From: Bacillota bacterium
GTDB taxonomy: Bacteria > Bacillota > Clostridia > Lachnospirales > Lachnospiraceae
Direction of reading: 5' to 3'
Length of the DNA stretch: 64,000 bases
Assembly (NCBI GenBank): GCA_023407575.1
Contig: JAEYLX010000075.1
Coordinates: 686,467-750,466 of the forward strand
The notes below the pieces were generated by a model, which was given only the letters and a program-made list of their open reading frames with translations, was not told the origin of the DNA and did not search any database. This document shows, piece by piece, positions 27,901 through 34,951 of the stretch. A program made the translations under genes and the position numbers. Numbering within the stretch: the first letter of the stretch is position 1; the number at the start of each line of letters is the position of its first letter.

Positions 27901-29176
27901 ATTTCATATCCTGTCCGCCAATATCGAGGATAAAATCTACACCTGGAAGAAACTTTTCCGCCGCTTTATAGTGTGCAATGGTCTCAATCTCACCCAAATC
28001 AACTTTAAGAGCGGCTTTTATCAAGGCTTCTCCATACCCTGTAACACAGCATTTATTAATCCTTGACGTATTGGGTATTTGAGCATAAATCTCTTTCAAA
28101 ATTCCAACTGTTTTTGATAGAGGATTCCCCTCATTATTACAATAATGGGAATAGAGCAATTCACCCTTTTCACCTATTAGAATAACCTTTGTCGTTGTCG
28201 ATCCCGCATCAATGCCTAGAAATAAATTCCCTTTATAGTCTGACAATGTCCCTTGCAGAGCTCTTGCACTCTCATGTCTACTAAGAAACTTTTCATATTC
28301 GTCTTGATTTCTGAATAAAGGCTCTAATACCTTGACCTCTTCCTCTCTAAAATCAAGTAATCGTTCTGACTGCTTAGCTAACTCCTCCAGGTTCATAGCC
28401 TTTTCCTTGGCTGCAGATAAGGCTGCACCCATAGCGGTAAATAATTGTGAATATTCCGGAGTAATTGCCTCATCTTCCTTAAGTGACAGACTTTCGCAAA
28501 ACCGTTTTAACAGTTCTGTCAAATAAAACAATGGTCCCCCCAGAAAGGCTACTTTACCACGGATTGGCTTACCACAGGCAAGTCCCCCCAAGGTTTGGTT
28601 TACCACAGCTTGGAAGATAGAAGCTGCAATATCTTCTCTTCTTGCACCATCATTAATAAGGGGTTGCACATCCGTTTTAGCAAATACTCCGCAACGGGAA
28701 GCTATCGGATAAATAACTTGGTGGGACTTAGCAAATTCATTCAAACCTGTTGCATCAGTATCCAGTAATACTGCCATTTGATCCAAGAATGCTCCTGTTC
28801 CGCCTGCACAGCTCCCATTCATACGTTGTTCAAGCCCACCCTTGAAATAGGTAATTTTGGCATCCTCACCTCCCAGTTCAATAATTACATCTGTTTCCGG
28901 GATATAGGTTTCTACTGCCTTTTGACAAGCAATTACCTCCTGAATAAACGTTAGTTTCAACCACTGTGAAACGGAAAGTCCACCAGAGCCAGTTATATTT
29001 ATTCGAATTGGTATGTTTCCTAGCTTTAAGAAACAGTTCTTTACCAAGTCAATTAAGGTATGTTTTATATCTGATAAATGTCGTTTATATTCATGATAGA
29101 TTAGTTGGTTCTCTTCATCTAGAACTACCAGCTTCACTGTTGTTGAACCAATATCTATACCGACGTTATATCTCAT
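24950..29176 (-). CDS. Giant 2-hydroxyacyl-CoA dehydratase activase / dehydratase-like fusion
   Basis: A 1408-residue protein built from two ASKHA activase modules (residues about 1-260 and 318-580). Both have the phosphate-binding GIDIGSTTVK/GIDAGSTTTK motif and a cluster cysteine in GSCAGGTGAF (C123) or EACSSGCGSF (C443). A zinc-ribbon-like CGRCGNQC follows (about 604-611). Then comes a DUF2229 region (IGIPRVLNMFEDYPFWF, about 670-880) and a C-terminal segment resembling the dehydratase D subunit, with conserved cysteines (NNDACYPAI, GGGCRATNY). Stand-alone activases use ATP to send one electron into the dehydratase. The fused form is widespread in clostridia but its substrate is unknown. 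No separate dehydratase subunit genes are adjacent. Confidence 0.88.
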   Translation of the reverse strand: MRYNVGIDIGSTTVKLVVLDEENQLIYHEYKRHLSDIKHTLIDLVKNCFLKLGNIPIRINITGSGGLSVSQWLKLTFIQEVIACQKAVETYIPETDVIIELGGEDAKITYFKGGLEQRMNGSCAGGTGAFLDQMAVLLDTDATGLNEFAKSHQVIYPIASRCGVFAKTDVQPLINDGARREDIAASIFQAVVNQTLGGLACGKPIRGKVAFLGGPLFYLTELLKRFCESLSLKEDEAITPEYSQLFTAMGAALSAAKEKAMNLEELAKQSERLLDFREEEVKVLEPLFRNQDEYEKFLSRHESARALQGTLSDYKGNLFLGIDAGSTTTKVILIGEKGELLYSHYCNNEGNPLSKTVGILKEIYAQIPNTSRINKCCVTGYGEALIKAALKVDLGEIETIAHYKAAEKFLPGVDFILDIGGQDMKCLRIKNGVIDSILLNEACSSGCGSFLEGFARSLNLSIKDFAKEAIFAKAPMDLGTKCTVFMNSKVKQAQKEGAGVADLSAGLSYSVIKNALFKVIKVRDEKDLGYKIIVQGGTFYNNAVLRCFELITGREVVRPDIAGLMGAYGAALIAKERYKEGETTNLLTKEGLEQLRVQITSGRCGRCGNQCLLTINRFSGGASFIAGNRCEKGQGIEQSQREKLPNLYQYKYNRTFNYQPLQEKESIRGSIGIPRVLNMFEDYPFWFTLFTRLGFQVILSKESSKKLFNKGLETIPSESACYPAKLCHGHIIDLIEQGITTIFYPSIVYEKKEFKDASNHYNCPVVISYPEVIRNHIDEIRDGKVTFLSPFLSLDNDKVLVNRLLEELKSYNISKDEMKHALLAARYEQEHYKKDIRLMGEEVLAQLVATNKRGIVLCGKPYHVDPEINHGIPELISSFGLAVLTEDSIAHLSPLIQKLRVVDQWVYNSRLYRAASLVAKEDKLDLIQLNSFGCGLDAVTSDQIAELLAAGSKIYTMLKIDEGNNLGAAKIRIRSLIAAMEERERQEDKVVPMVAGYEIPPFTRKMKRTHTILAPQMSPIHFDLLQEAMKMSGYTFVVLPAMDKTAVDEGLKYVNNDACYPAIIMIGQLVQALKSGDYDCNHTSVIITQSGGGCRATNYIAFLKLGLKQAGFGNVPIISLNTLGMEKQPGFKISLGMINRAVMGMIYGDLFMRLLYRTRPYERFPGSAQLLYEKWNETAKSNLRNGSKSMFRQNIRAIVRDFEHLELLDIKKPKIGVVGEILVKYHPTANNDIVSIIEEGGAEAVVPDLMDYFLYSAYNSRFRFRYLAGKKLDQQKSAIAASYLMSYRKSIIQELHGSSRFLPPTPIEELAHMASSMLSLGNHTGEGWLVTAEMVEFIEQGTKNILCVQPLACLPNHITGKGMFKPLKEKYPKANIMPIDYDPGISQVNQLNRIKLLLSLAMKECEVK

Positions 29177-29381
29177 TCTTCCATCACTCCAATATCCATA
29201 AAGTCTAATACATTGACTGACACTTATAAAAAATCAATTGTTTGTATACTTATGTATTATTAACTGTAAACACAAAATCATTCATTGGATTTGTAATTCA
29301 TACGGCTTGTCCTAACCCCTACCATCAACCTTAATATCTGTATTACCTACAACAATTCCTGTTGGATTCAGTAAGTTTTAC

Positions 29382-29410
29382 TGGACGAATTCCACTTAAG
29401 TCATTATAAT
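29382..29410 (+). promoter_or_regulatory. Possible promoter of the small Lys-rich gene
   Basis: A perfect TATAAT (29405-29410) with a weak -35 (TGGACG) 17 bp upstream, 40 bases before the small gene. Confidence 0.4.
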
Positions 29411-29449
29411 ATAAGTTAGTTCAAATATTATTTTGAGGGAGTGATTTCA

Positions 29450-29575
29450 ATGGCGAACAGAGACATAAAAAAAGAAGTAAAGAAGAAGAAAAAGACCGAT
29501 ATTAGTACTGCATTACCATCCTTAAAACCAATGATGCAGGAGCCAGAGGTCATCAAAAAAGCAAAGAAAAAATAG
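29450..29575 (+). CDS. Small lysine-rich protein (41 residues)
   Basis: Starts MANRDIKKEVKKKKKTDIST and ends KKAKKK. Fifteen of 41 residues are lysine, and a central ALPSLKPMMQEPEV segment is the only uncharged part. GAGGGAGTG precedes the ATG, a TATAAT lies 40 bases upstream and a strong terminator follows directly, so it looks like a genuine single-gene unit. Such a basic small protein could bind RNA, DNA or the ribosome, but I do not recognise the family and propose no function. Confidence 0.65.
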   Translation: MANRDIKKEVKKKKKTDISTALPSLKPMMQEPEVIKKAKKK

Positions 29576-29587
29576 TTCTTGTTACTG

Positions 29588-29635
29588 AAAAAGCTGCAAA
29601 TCACTCTAGAATTCGAGCGATCTGCAGCTTATTTT
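29588..29635. terminator. Bidirectional terminator shared by two convergent small genes
   Basis: Arms aagctgca (29591-29598) and tgcagctt (29623-29630), with further inner pairs. A-rich/T-rich tails lie on both sides. Confidence 0.8.
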
Positions 29636-29852
29636 ATGGATAAAATACAACAATCTTTCCGGTCATGTTTTCATACCTCATCTTAAGAGATGATATAAGA
29701 ATGCCATGCTTATCCATCTTTTTACTTAAAAAGCATAACGGAGGTGACGACAAATGCAACCTCCTTTTAATTAATAAATTCATTAACTTCCTATAATAAC
29801 GCAGTATTCTCCATTCTACTTCTAAACAAACTAATATTTTCCAAGTCTTCAT
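29634..29852 (-). CDS. Small Spo0E-like helical protein (72 residues), tentative
   Basis: Reads MKTWKILVCLEVEWRILRYY, then KLMNLLIK, then LSKKMDKHGILISSLKMRYE: two amphipathic helices with an LSxxMD core. This recalls the helical-hairpin layout of Spo0E-type aspartyl-phosphate phosphatases, though the canonical SQELD motif is absent. AGAGG lies 7 bases before the chosen ATG; an upstream in-frame ATG has no site. It ends against the shared terminator. The resemblance is by eye only, and the gene may instead be an uncharacterised clostridial small protein. Confidence 0.45.
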   Translation of the reverse strand: MKTWKILVCLEVEWRILRYYRKLMNLLIKRRLHLSSPPLCFLSKKMDKHGILISSLKMRYENMTGKIVVFYP

Positions 29853-30128
29853 AGTTAACCTCTTTCTCGTAATCAAAATGATTATTCTAAGTAAAGTAAC
29901 TAAACCATCGTATCTTTTATATTAGTTTTCCGTCTTATTATAGTATTAGATGCCCCCTCTTTTTTCATTCAATGGACAAATCCCACATCCATTTACTTAA
30001 TAAAAGAAAACAGGAATATATCTCCTATTTCTTATCTAAAAGTATCTTATTTAACTGAATTATATCACACGGTGACGCGTTTTGTCACATATATTCTCAA
30101 TATTTTCTTAAATTTACAGAATTTTTAC

Positions 30129-30265
30129 AACAGGTTAGCCATGCAAGTTTAAGATACAATATGCAGAAGAAAGCTTGCTTTCTAATATGTTGTATTTTAA
30201 ACTTGTAAGGCGCTCTGTCTAAGCGAGATGCAGCGCAGCGAAATCGAGCTTATGGCTAACCTGTT
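30129..30265. repeat. Nested palindromic element downstream of the ABC-F gene
   Basis: Outer 14-bp perfect arms aacaggttagccat (30129-30142) and complement (30252-30265) enclose a second hairpin. That hairpin has 19-base arms (30144-30162/30187-30205) that differ only by wobble-type changes, and its tip is agaaagc-tt-gctttct (30168-30183). A 17-base stretch at 30237-30253 recurs exactly, in opposite orientation, at 24143-24159. It lies in the gap after the ABC-F stop codon and may contribute to termination, but no T-tract is present. The rest of the 430-bp gap shows nothing else. Confidence 0.7.
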
Positions 30266-30283
30266 ACGTAATCTTAGTATTTC

Positions 30284-31942
30284 TTATAGTCGAACTACCT
30301 TTGTTGCAATCTTCTCTTGAAACAATTTATCATGTTCAATAAATATCATTGTGGCCTGATATTTAAGAATTAATTCCTCAATTTGCAGTCTAGAAAATAC
30401 ATCAATATAATTTAGTGGTTCATCCCATAGAAAAATATGCGCTGGCTCGGACAAACTTTTCGCAAGCAACACCTTCTTCTTTTGCCCCGCACTAAACTCA
30501 CTAATATCCTTTTCAAACTGATTTCGGTCAAAATCCAATTGTCTAAGCACTGTTTTAAAAATGGTTTCATCAATTCCTTGATTAAGTGCATATTCTTTCA
30601 AATTTCCCAGTAGACCTGTGGTGTCCTGCGATACATAAGAAACCTTAAGACCTTGAGCTACATGATAACGTCCTTTATAATTTACGTCCTCACCTAATAG
30701 TAATTTAAATAAGGTGGTTTTTCCACTGCCATTTTTTCCTTCGATTGCTATCCTATCTCCTCCTTCAAGTAGAAAGTTAATATTGGCAGCAATTTCCCTT
30801 TCCCCATAGTACAAACTTAAGTCTTCTGCTTCTATTAAACGTTTTTGGGGGAAAGGCAGAATGTTTAATTTCAGTGGGACAGACTGTTCCAGGTTTTTAA
30901 GTAATCCTTTCTTTTCTTCAATAGCATCTATTTTTCTCCGCTCAACTGCTTTTGCACGTTTCATCATTTTTGCTGATTTATGCCCAACAAAGCCTCTATC
31001 CCCGACATGTGCACCAATTTTTGAAGCCTCAATCTGATCTGACCAACCTGCCATCCGTTTTGCTGCTTCTGATAGTATACTTATGTCTTTCTTTAACTGT
31101 TCATTTTTATCCAATTCATATTGATCCTGCATATCTCTATTTTCCCGCCAGGAAGAATAATTCCCTTTTACAATCTCAATATCTGCTCGGTTAATGGAGA
31201 TTACATGATCTATACAGGCATCTAAAAATGCTCTATCATGGGATACTAGAATGAAACCCTTCTTTGACTGAAGATATTCCGCTAAAGTCTCCCTTCCCTG
31301 ACGATCAAGATGATTGGTTGGTTCATCAATCAACAAGAAATTATTCTTCTTTAAGAACAACGCTACAAGCATTATCTTCGTACGTTCTCCAAAACTAAGG
31401 GTCGAAAATGATCTTTCCAAAACAGAGGGATCAACCTTAAGCTTCGCAAGTTCCTTTTCGATTAATTCCTCTATCTGATAACCGTCATGTGCCTGAAATA
31501 GATCCAGTAATTGCCCATAACGCTCCATCACTTCTTGTAATGCTATTTCTGTATTTGCTATTTCTGTATTCGCTATTTTGGTTTCCTGTAATTCAAATAT
31601 GCCTTTTAATTCAACCATTTTTTCCTGCTGTTTAATACACTGTTCCATCTCTGTTTCCCATACCGAGTATGGTGCAATAATATCTTTCATTATCTGTAGA
31701 GTTGATTTTTCTGTGTTAACAACCTCAAAAGGAAAATAATCAAAATTAACTGTAGCAGTAATACTACCCTGATATTCATACTTTCCAAGTAATAGCTTTA
31801 ATAATGTTGTTTTACCCTTGCCATTTCTACCAATAAATCCGAGTCTCCAGTCCGTATCAATTAAGAAACTAACATGCTCGAAAATATTATCATATGCTGT
31901 ATCATAACTAAAGGTTAAATCCCTCACAAGGATTTGTGACAT
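30284..31942 (-). CDS. ABC-F ATPase, Lsa/CplR-like probable antibiotic-resistance (ribosome protection) protein
   Basis: A 552-residue soluble protein with two ABC domains: Walker A GRNGKGKTT and GKNGSGKTT, signatures LSFGERTKIML and FSAGQKKKVLLA, and Walker B motifs LLIDEPTNHLD and IFLWDEPLNYID. No membrane segments are present. The extended linker between the domains (IGAHVGDRGFVGHKSAKMMKRA) is the ARE-type interdomain linker of the Lsa/Vga/CplR group, which displaces lincosamides, pleuromutilins or streptogramin A from the ribosome. The ATG was chosen because GGAGGTGA precedes it; a GTG three codons upstream lies inside that site. It forms an operon with the HAD gene upstream. Resistance is inferred, not shown. 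Confidence 0.85.
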   Translation of the reverse strand: MSQILVRDLTFSYDTAYDNIFEHVSFLIDTDWRLGFIGRNGKGKTTLLKLLLGKYEYQGSITATVNFDYFPFEVVNTEKSTLQIMKDIIAPYSVWETEMEQCIKQQEKMVELKGIFELQETKIANTEIANTEIALQEVMERYGQLLDLFQAHDGYQIEELIEKELAKLKVDPSVLERSFSTLSFGERTKIMLVALFLKKNNFLLIDEPTNHLDRQGRETLAEYLQSKKGFILVSHDRAFLDACIDHVISINRADIEIVKGNYSSWRENRDMQDQYELDKNEQLKKDISILSEAAKRMAGWSDQIEASKIGAHVGDRGFVGHKSAKMMKRAKAVERRKIDAIEEKKGLLKNLEQSVPLKLNILPFPQKRLIEAEDLSLYYGEREIAANINFLLEGGDRIAIEGKNGSGKTTLFKLLLGEDVNYKGRYHVAQGLKVSYVSQDTTGLLGNLKEYALNQGIDETIFKTVLRQLDFDRNQFEKDISEFSAGQKKKVLLAKSLSEPAHIFLWDEPLNYIDVFSRLQIEELILKYQATMIFIEHDKLFQEKIATKVVRL

Positions 31943-31958
31943 GAAAGTCACCTCCGTT

Positions 31959-32564
31959 CTATATCTTTACACCGAGACCTCTAAGGTCTTCCAGTATTTG
32001 CTCATAAGAGCGCACTAATATCGTATGAATACCAAAGTCAGCTGCACCTTTCAGATTCTCTGTTAAATCATCTAAAAATACAGCCTCCTCTGGATTAAAT
32101 TTATATTTTGCAATAAGAGCCTCATAAATCTCTGGTTCTGGCTTTACATGCTTTATTTCGTAGGATATAATCCCTCCATCCACATGTGGAATAAAATCAA
32201 AATAATCCTTATCAATTTCAAAATGATTCTTTGAATAATTGGATAATAAATATACCTGGTAACCATTTGCTTTTAACTGTTTCACTAACTCGGTAGAATA
32301 ATGATATACCTCAATCAATTTCTCTGGTGCATGAAACAATGCACGTATTCCTGGCTCCATAGTGGGATCTTGTGCACAGCAAAGGCGAATCATTTCATCT
32401 TCCTCAATTACACCACGATCCCATTCCTTCCATAAATCTGTTTTTACAGTAGCACGTCCAATTTTCTCTATAGTCTCCTCATCATAACCGCAATCAATTA
32501 AATATTCCTTCCATCTAAATTGTACCAGTACATTTCCTATATCAAATATAATTGTATTTATCAT
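31959..32564 (-). CDS. HAD family hydrolase, YihX/epoxide-hydrolase-like
   Basis: A 201-residue HAD phosphatase with motif I IIFDIGNVL, motif II YLLSNYSK, a lysine in IKHVKPEPEIYEALI and motif IV AVFLDDLTENLKGA. This layout (DIGNVL, VKPEPxIY, FLDD) is that of the YihX/HAD-IA-3 group, which dephosphorylates sugar phosphates or small phosphoesters. The start follows GGAGGG; two upstream in-frame ATG codons are less well placed. The ABC-F gene begins 16 bases after its stop, so they are likely co-transcribed, though a shared function is not obvious. Confidence 0.88.
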   Translation of the reverse strand: MINTIIFDIGNVLVQFRWKEYLIDCGYDEETIEKIGRATVKTDLWKEWDRGVIEEDEMIRLCCAQDPTMEPGIRALFHAPEKLIEVYHYSTELVKQLKANGYQVYLLSNYSKNHFEIDKDYFDFIPHVDGGIISYEIKHVKPEPEIYEALIAKYKFNPEEAVFLDDLTENLKGAADFGIHTILVRSYEQILEDLRGLGVKI

Positions 32565-33023
32565 AATAACCCTCCATACCGCCATCAGGCAGCTCTAATA
32601 ATTATCAAAAAGCAAGCTCCTTGCTTTTTGCCCGGTTGAAAAATCTTTACTTTTCAACTTAACTACATTCTGTGAAATGTTGATTTTTTCACACTTTTCC
32701 TTCATTATCTCTTTTTTGCACTAAATCCTATATAACATTACATTGTCTTCCTCCTTAAAAGCTTATACTAGTTAACCCTCATTTTCAATAGTTAAGGTCT
32801 CGTAAAATAAAGAAAAGGTCTTATAAAAGGACAAGAAAAAGGAAAGAACAATAATAATATCCCACAGAAACACAACAAGAAGAACATTTGATTAACTTCC
32901 CTAAATCAACTACTAATATAACTTCGTAATTGAACTATGAAAGTCTCAAATGTCATTCTTAACGTGTATTGCGTTTATTATTTATTCTTTCCTTATTTAA
33001 TCATCTTTTATAAAACCTCTTTT
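32565..33023. other. 459-bp gene-free stretch with two adjacent hairpins
   Basis: Hairpins with arms caaaaagcaa/ttgctttttg (32606-32615/32621-32630) and gttgaaaa/ttttcaac (32635-32642/32651-32658) lie just upstream of the HAD gene. On its right side it must contain the end of the ilvN-ilvC transcript. I find no clear terminator there and no open frame. Confidence 0.55.
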
Positions 33024-34034
33024 TTAGTTATTAATTAACTTTGGTTTATTGGTCCAGCTCATCATCTTACGAAGTTCAGAACCAACCTTTTCTAGTTCGT
33101 GCTGGGATTCTATCCTTCTTCGAGCATTGAAGTAAGGACAACCAACCTGATTTTCTGTTAACCAGTTACGAGCAAAGGTACCATCTTGTATATCGGTAAG
33201 TACCTGCTTCATAGCTTTTTTTGTCTCTGCGGTAATAATCTTTGAACCTGTAATATAATCACCATACTCTGCTGTATTAGAAATGGAATATCTCATACCT
33301 GCGAAACCACTTTCGTTGATTAAGTCTACAATCAACTTCATCTCATGAATACATTCAAAATAAGCACTTTCTGGCTCATATCCAGCTTCTACTAACGTTT
33401 CAAAACCTGCCTTCATAAGAGCGGTAACACCACCGCAAAGAACAGCCTGCTCACCAAATAAATCGGTTTCTGTTTCTTCTCTAAAGGTTGTTTGGAGAAC
33501 ACCCGCTCTTGCTCCACCAATTGCAAGTGCATATGCAAGGCCGATATCATGAGCTTTTCCAGTAGCGTTCTGATGAACTGCAATTAATGCAGGTACTCCA
33601 CGGCCCTCCTGATACTGACTTCTTACCGTATGTCCAGGACCTTTTGGTGCAATCATCAATACATCCACATCTGCAGGGGGAATGATTTGTCCAAAATGAA
33701 TACTGAAGCCATGTGCAAACATCAATGCATTACCTTCTTCTAGGTTAGGTGCAATGGATTCCTTATATAGTTTAGCTTGTTTTTCATCATTAATCAATAT
33801 CATTATTATGTCAGCTTTTTTTGCTGCTTCTGCTGCTGTGTATACTTCAAAGCCAGCTGCTTCAGCCTTTGCCCAGGATTTACTTCCTTCATATAGACCA
33901 ATAATGACGTTAGCACCAGATTCCTTTGCGTTTAGTGCATGCGCATGTCCCTGGCTACCGTAGCCAATTACAGCAATGGTTTTTCCCTCTAATAAGGAAA
34001 GGTTGCAATCTTGTTGATAATAAATTTTAGCCAT
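33024..34034 (-). CDS. ilvC: Ketol-acid reductoisomerase
   Basis: A 336-residue class I enzyme that isomerises and reduces acetolactate or acetohydroxybutyrate with NADPH in valine/isoleucine synthesis. The N-terminal Rossmann motif is GYGSQGHAHALN. The metal-site residues lie in FREETETDLFGEQAVL, and the glutamates of the C-terminal knotted domain in YFECIHEMKLIVDLI. AAAGGAGGATATATAGT precedes the ATG. It follows ilvN by 131 bases on the same strand. ilvB and ilvD are not in the window. Confidence 0.96.
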   Translation of the reverse strand: MAKIYYQQDCNLSLLEGKTIAVIGYGSQGHAHALNAKESGANVIIGLYEGSKSWAKAEAAGFEVYTAAEAAKKADIIMILINDEKQAKLYKESIAPNLEEGNALMFAHGFSIHFGQIIPPADVDVLMIAPKGPGHTVRSQYQEGRGVPALIAVHQNATGKAHDIGLAYALAIGGARAGVLQTTFREETETDLFGEQAVLCGGVTALMKAGFETLVEAGYEPESAYFECIHEMKLIVDLINESGFAGMRYSISNTAEYGDYITGSKIITAETKKAMKQVLTDIQDGTFARNWLTENQVGCPYFNARRRIESQHELEKVGSELRKMMSWTNKPKLINN

Positions 34035-34165
34035 ACTACTATATATCCTCCTTTATTTTTAGAAGAATTACTCCTCTTTATTATTACTTGGACAGGTAAT
34101 TGCAGAACTTATAAACGGAATAAAAAGTTAAAATTCTATGTAGTTTGCAATTATCTAATGTCGTT

Positions 34166-34672
34166 CTAGTCCTCTATAAAATCCGTAATATCACCGGAGC
34201 CTCTGGAAAGGCCAGTTATACCGGTACGAACTAATTCCTTAATGGTGTATTGGTTTAATAGTTTGATAAAGGCATCAATTTTTTCCTGGCTGCCTGTAAG
34301 TTCTATCATCAGGGAATCTATTGCCACATCCACAATCTTAGCCCTGAAGATATCTGCAATTGAAATAATACCTTGTCGCTCTGTCTCATTTGCGCTGACT
34401 TTTACCAGGATAAGTTCCCTGGTAACAGATTCACTTGGGGACAACTCTACGATTTCAAATACATCTTCCAATTTAAACAACTGTTTTCTAATTTGCTCCA
34501 GCACCTGATCATCTCCGTGTGCTAACACTGTCATTCTGGAAATAGCAGGGTCCTGTGTTTCTCCAACCGTAAGGCTATCGATATTAAAGCCTCTTCTACT
34601 GAATAGGCCAGCAACACGGCTTAATACGCCGGCTGTATTATCTACCAGAATTGATAATACCATTCTCTTCAT
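34166..34672 (-). CDS. ilvN: Acetolactate synthase small (regulatory) subunit
   Basis: A 168-residue protein. It has an N-terminal ACT domain (LVDNTAGVLSRVAGLFSRRG, then FNIDSLTVGETQDP) and the C-terminal half typical of IlvH/IlvN (about residues 80-160). It binds valine and tunes the catalytic subunit. CAGGGAGGAAATGCG precedes the ATG. The catalytic subunit gene ilvB is not adjacent, so this ilvN-ilvC pair works with a large subunit encoded elsewhere. Confidence 0.93.
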   Translation of the reverse strand: MKRMVLSILVDNTAGVLSRVAGLFSRRGFNIDSLTVGETQDPAISRMTVLAHGDDQVLEQIRKQLFKLEDVFEIVELSPSESVTRELILVKVSANETERQGIISIADIFRAKIVDVAIDSLMIELTGSQEKIDAFIKLLNQYTIKELVRTGITGLSRGSGDITDFIED

Positions 34673-34726
34673 CGCATTTCCTCCCTGTTTTTATAGTGTT
34701 GGTTATACTAGCAGGTTATTATAAAA

Positions 34727-34761
34727 ATAGCCCGCACCACAGGACACTCTGTAATGGGGCT
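34727..34761 (-). terminator. Leader terminator (attenuator) upstream of ilvN
   Basis: On the minus strand agcccc pairs with gggct around an inner acag/ctgt stem and is followed by ATTTTTAT. It lies within the transcribed leader, about 35 bases after the predicted start and 55 bases before ilvN. Confidence 0.7.
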
Positions 34762-34795
34762 TCTGCTTCTGTATCAACTTATTAAGTTGTATGTT

Positions 34796-34824
34796 ATTGT
34801 ACCAACTACATTTGTGTTTGTCAA
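34796..34824 (-). promoter_or_regulatory. Sigma-A promoter of the ilvN-ilvC operon
   Basis: TTGACA (complement of 34819-34824) and TACAAT (complement of 34796-34801) with a 17-bp spacer. Confidence 0.85.
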
Positions 34825-34951
34825 GAGATATAGAATGCAATTTTTTTATTGGTTTAAATCACTAAAGTGTCCTCATAAAAATACATATTTTTGTATTAAT
34901 ACTCCAATCGCCATATACAAGCAAGCTTGCATATGCCTCATTCCGCTTTCA

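Noticed and set aside
34673..34951. T-box upstream of ilvN
   Set aside because: The TGGTACCGCG core is absent and the leader is far too short.
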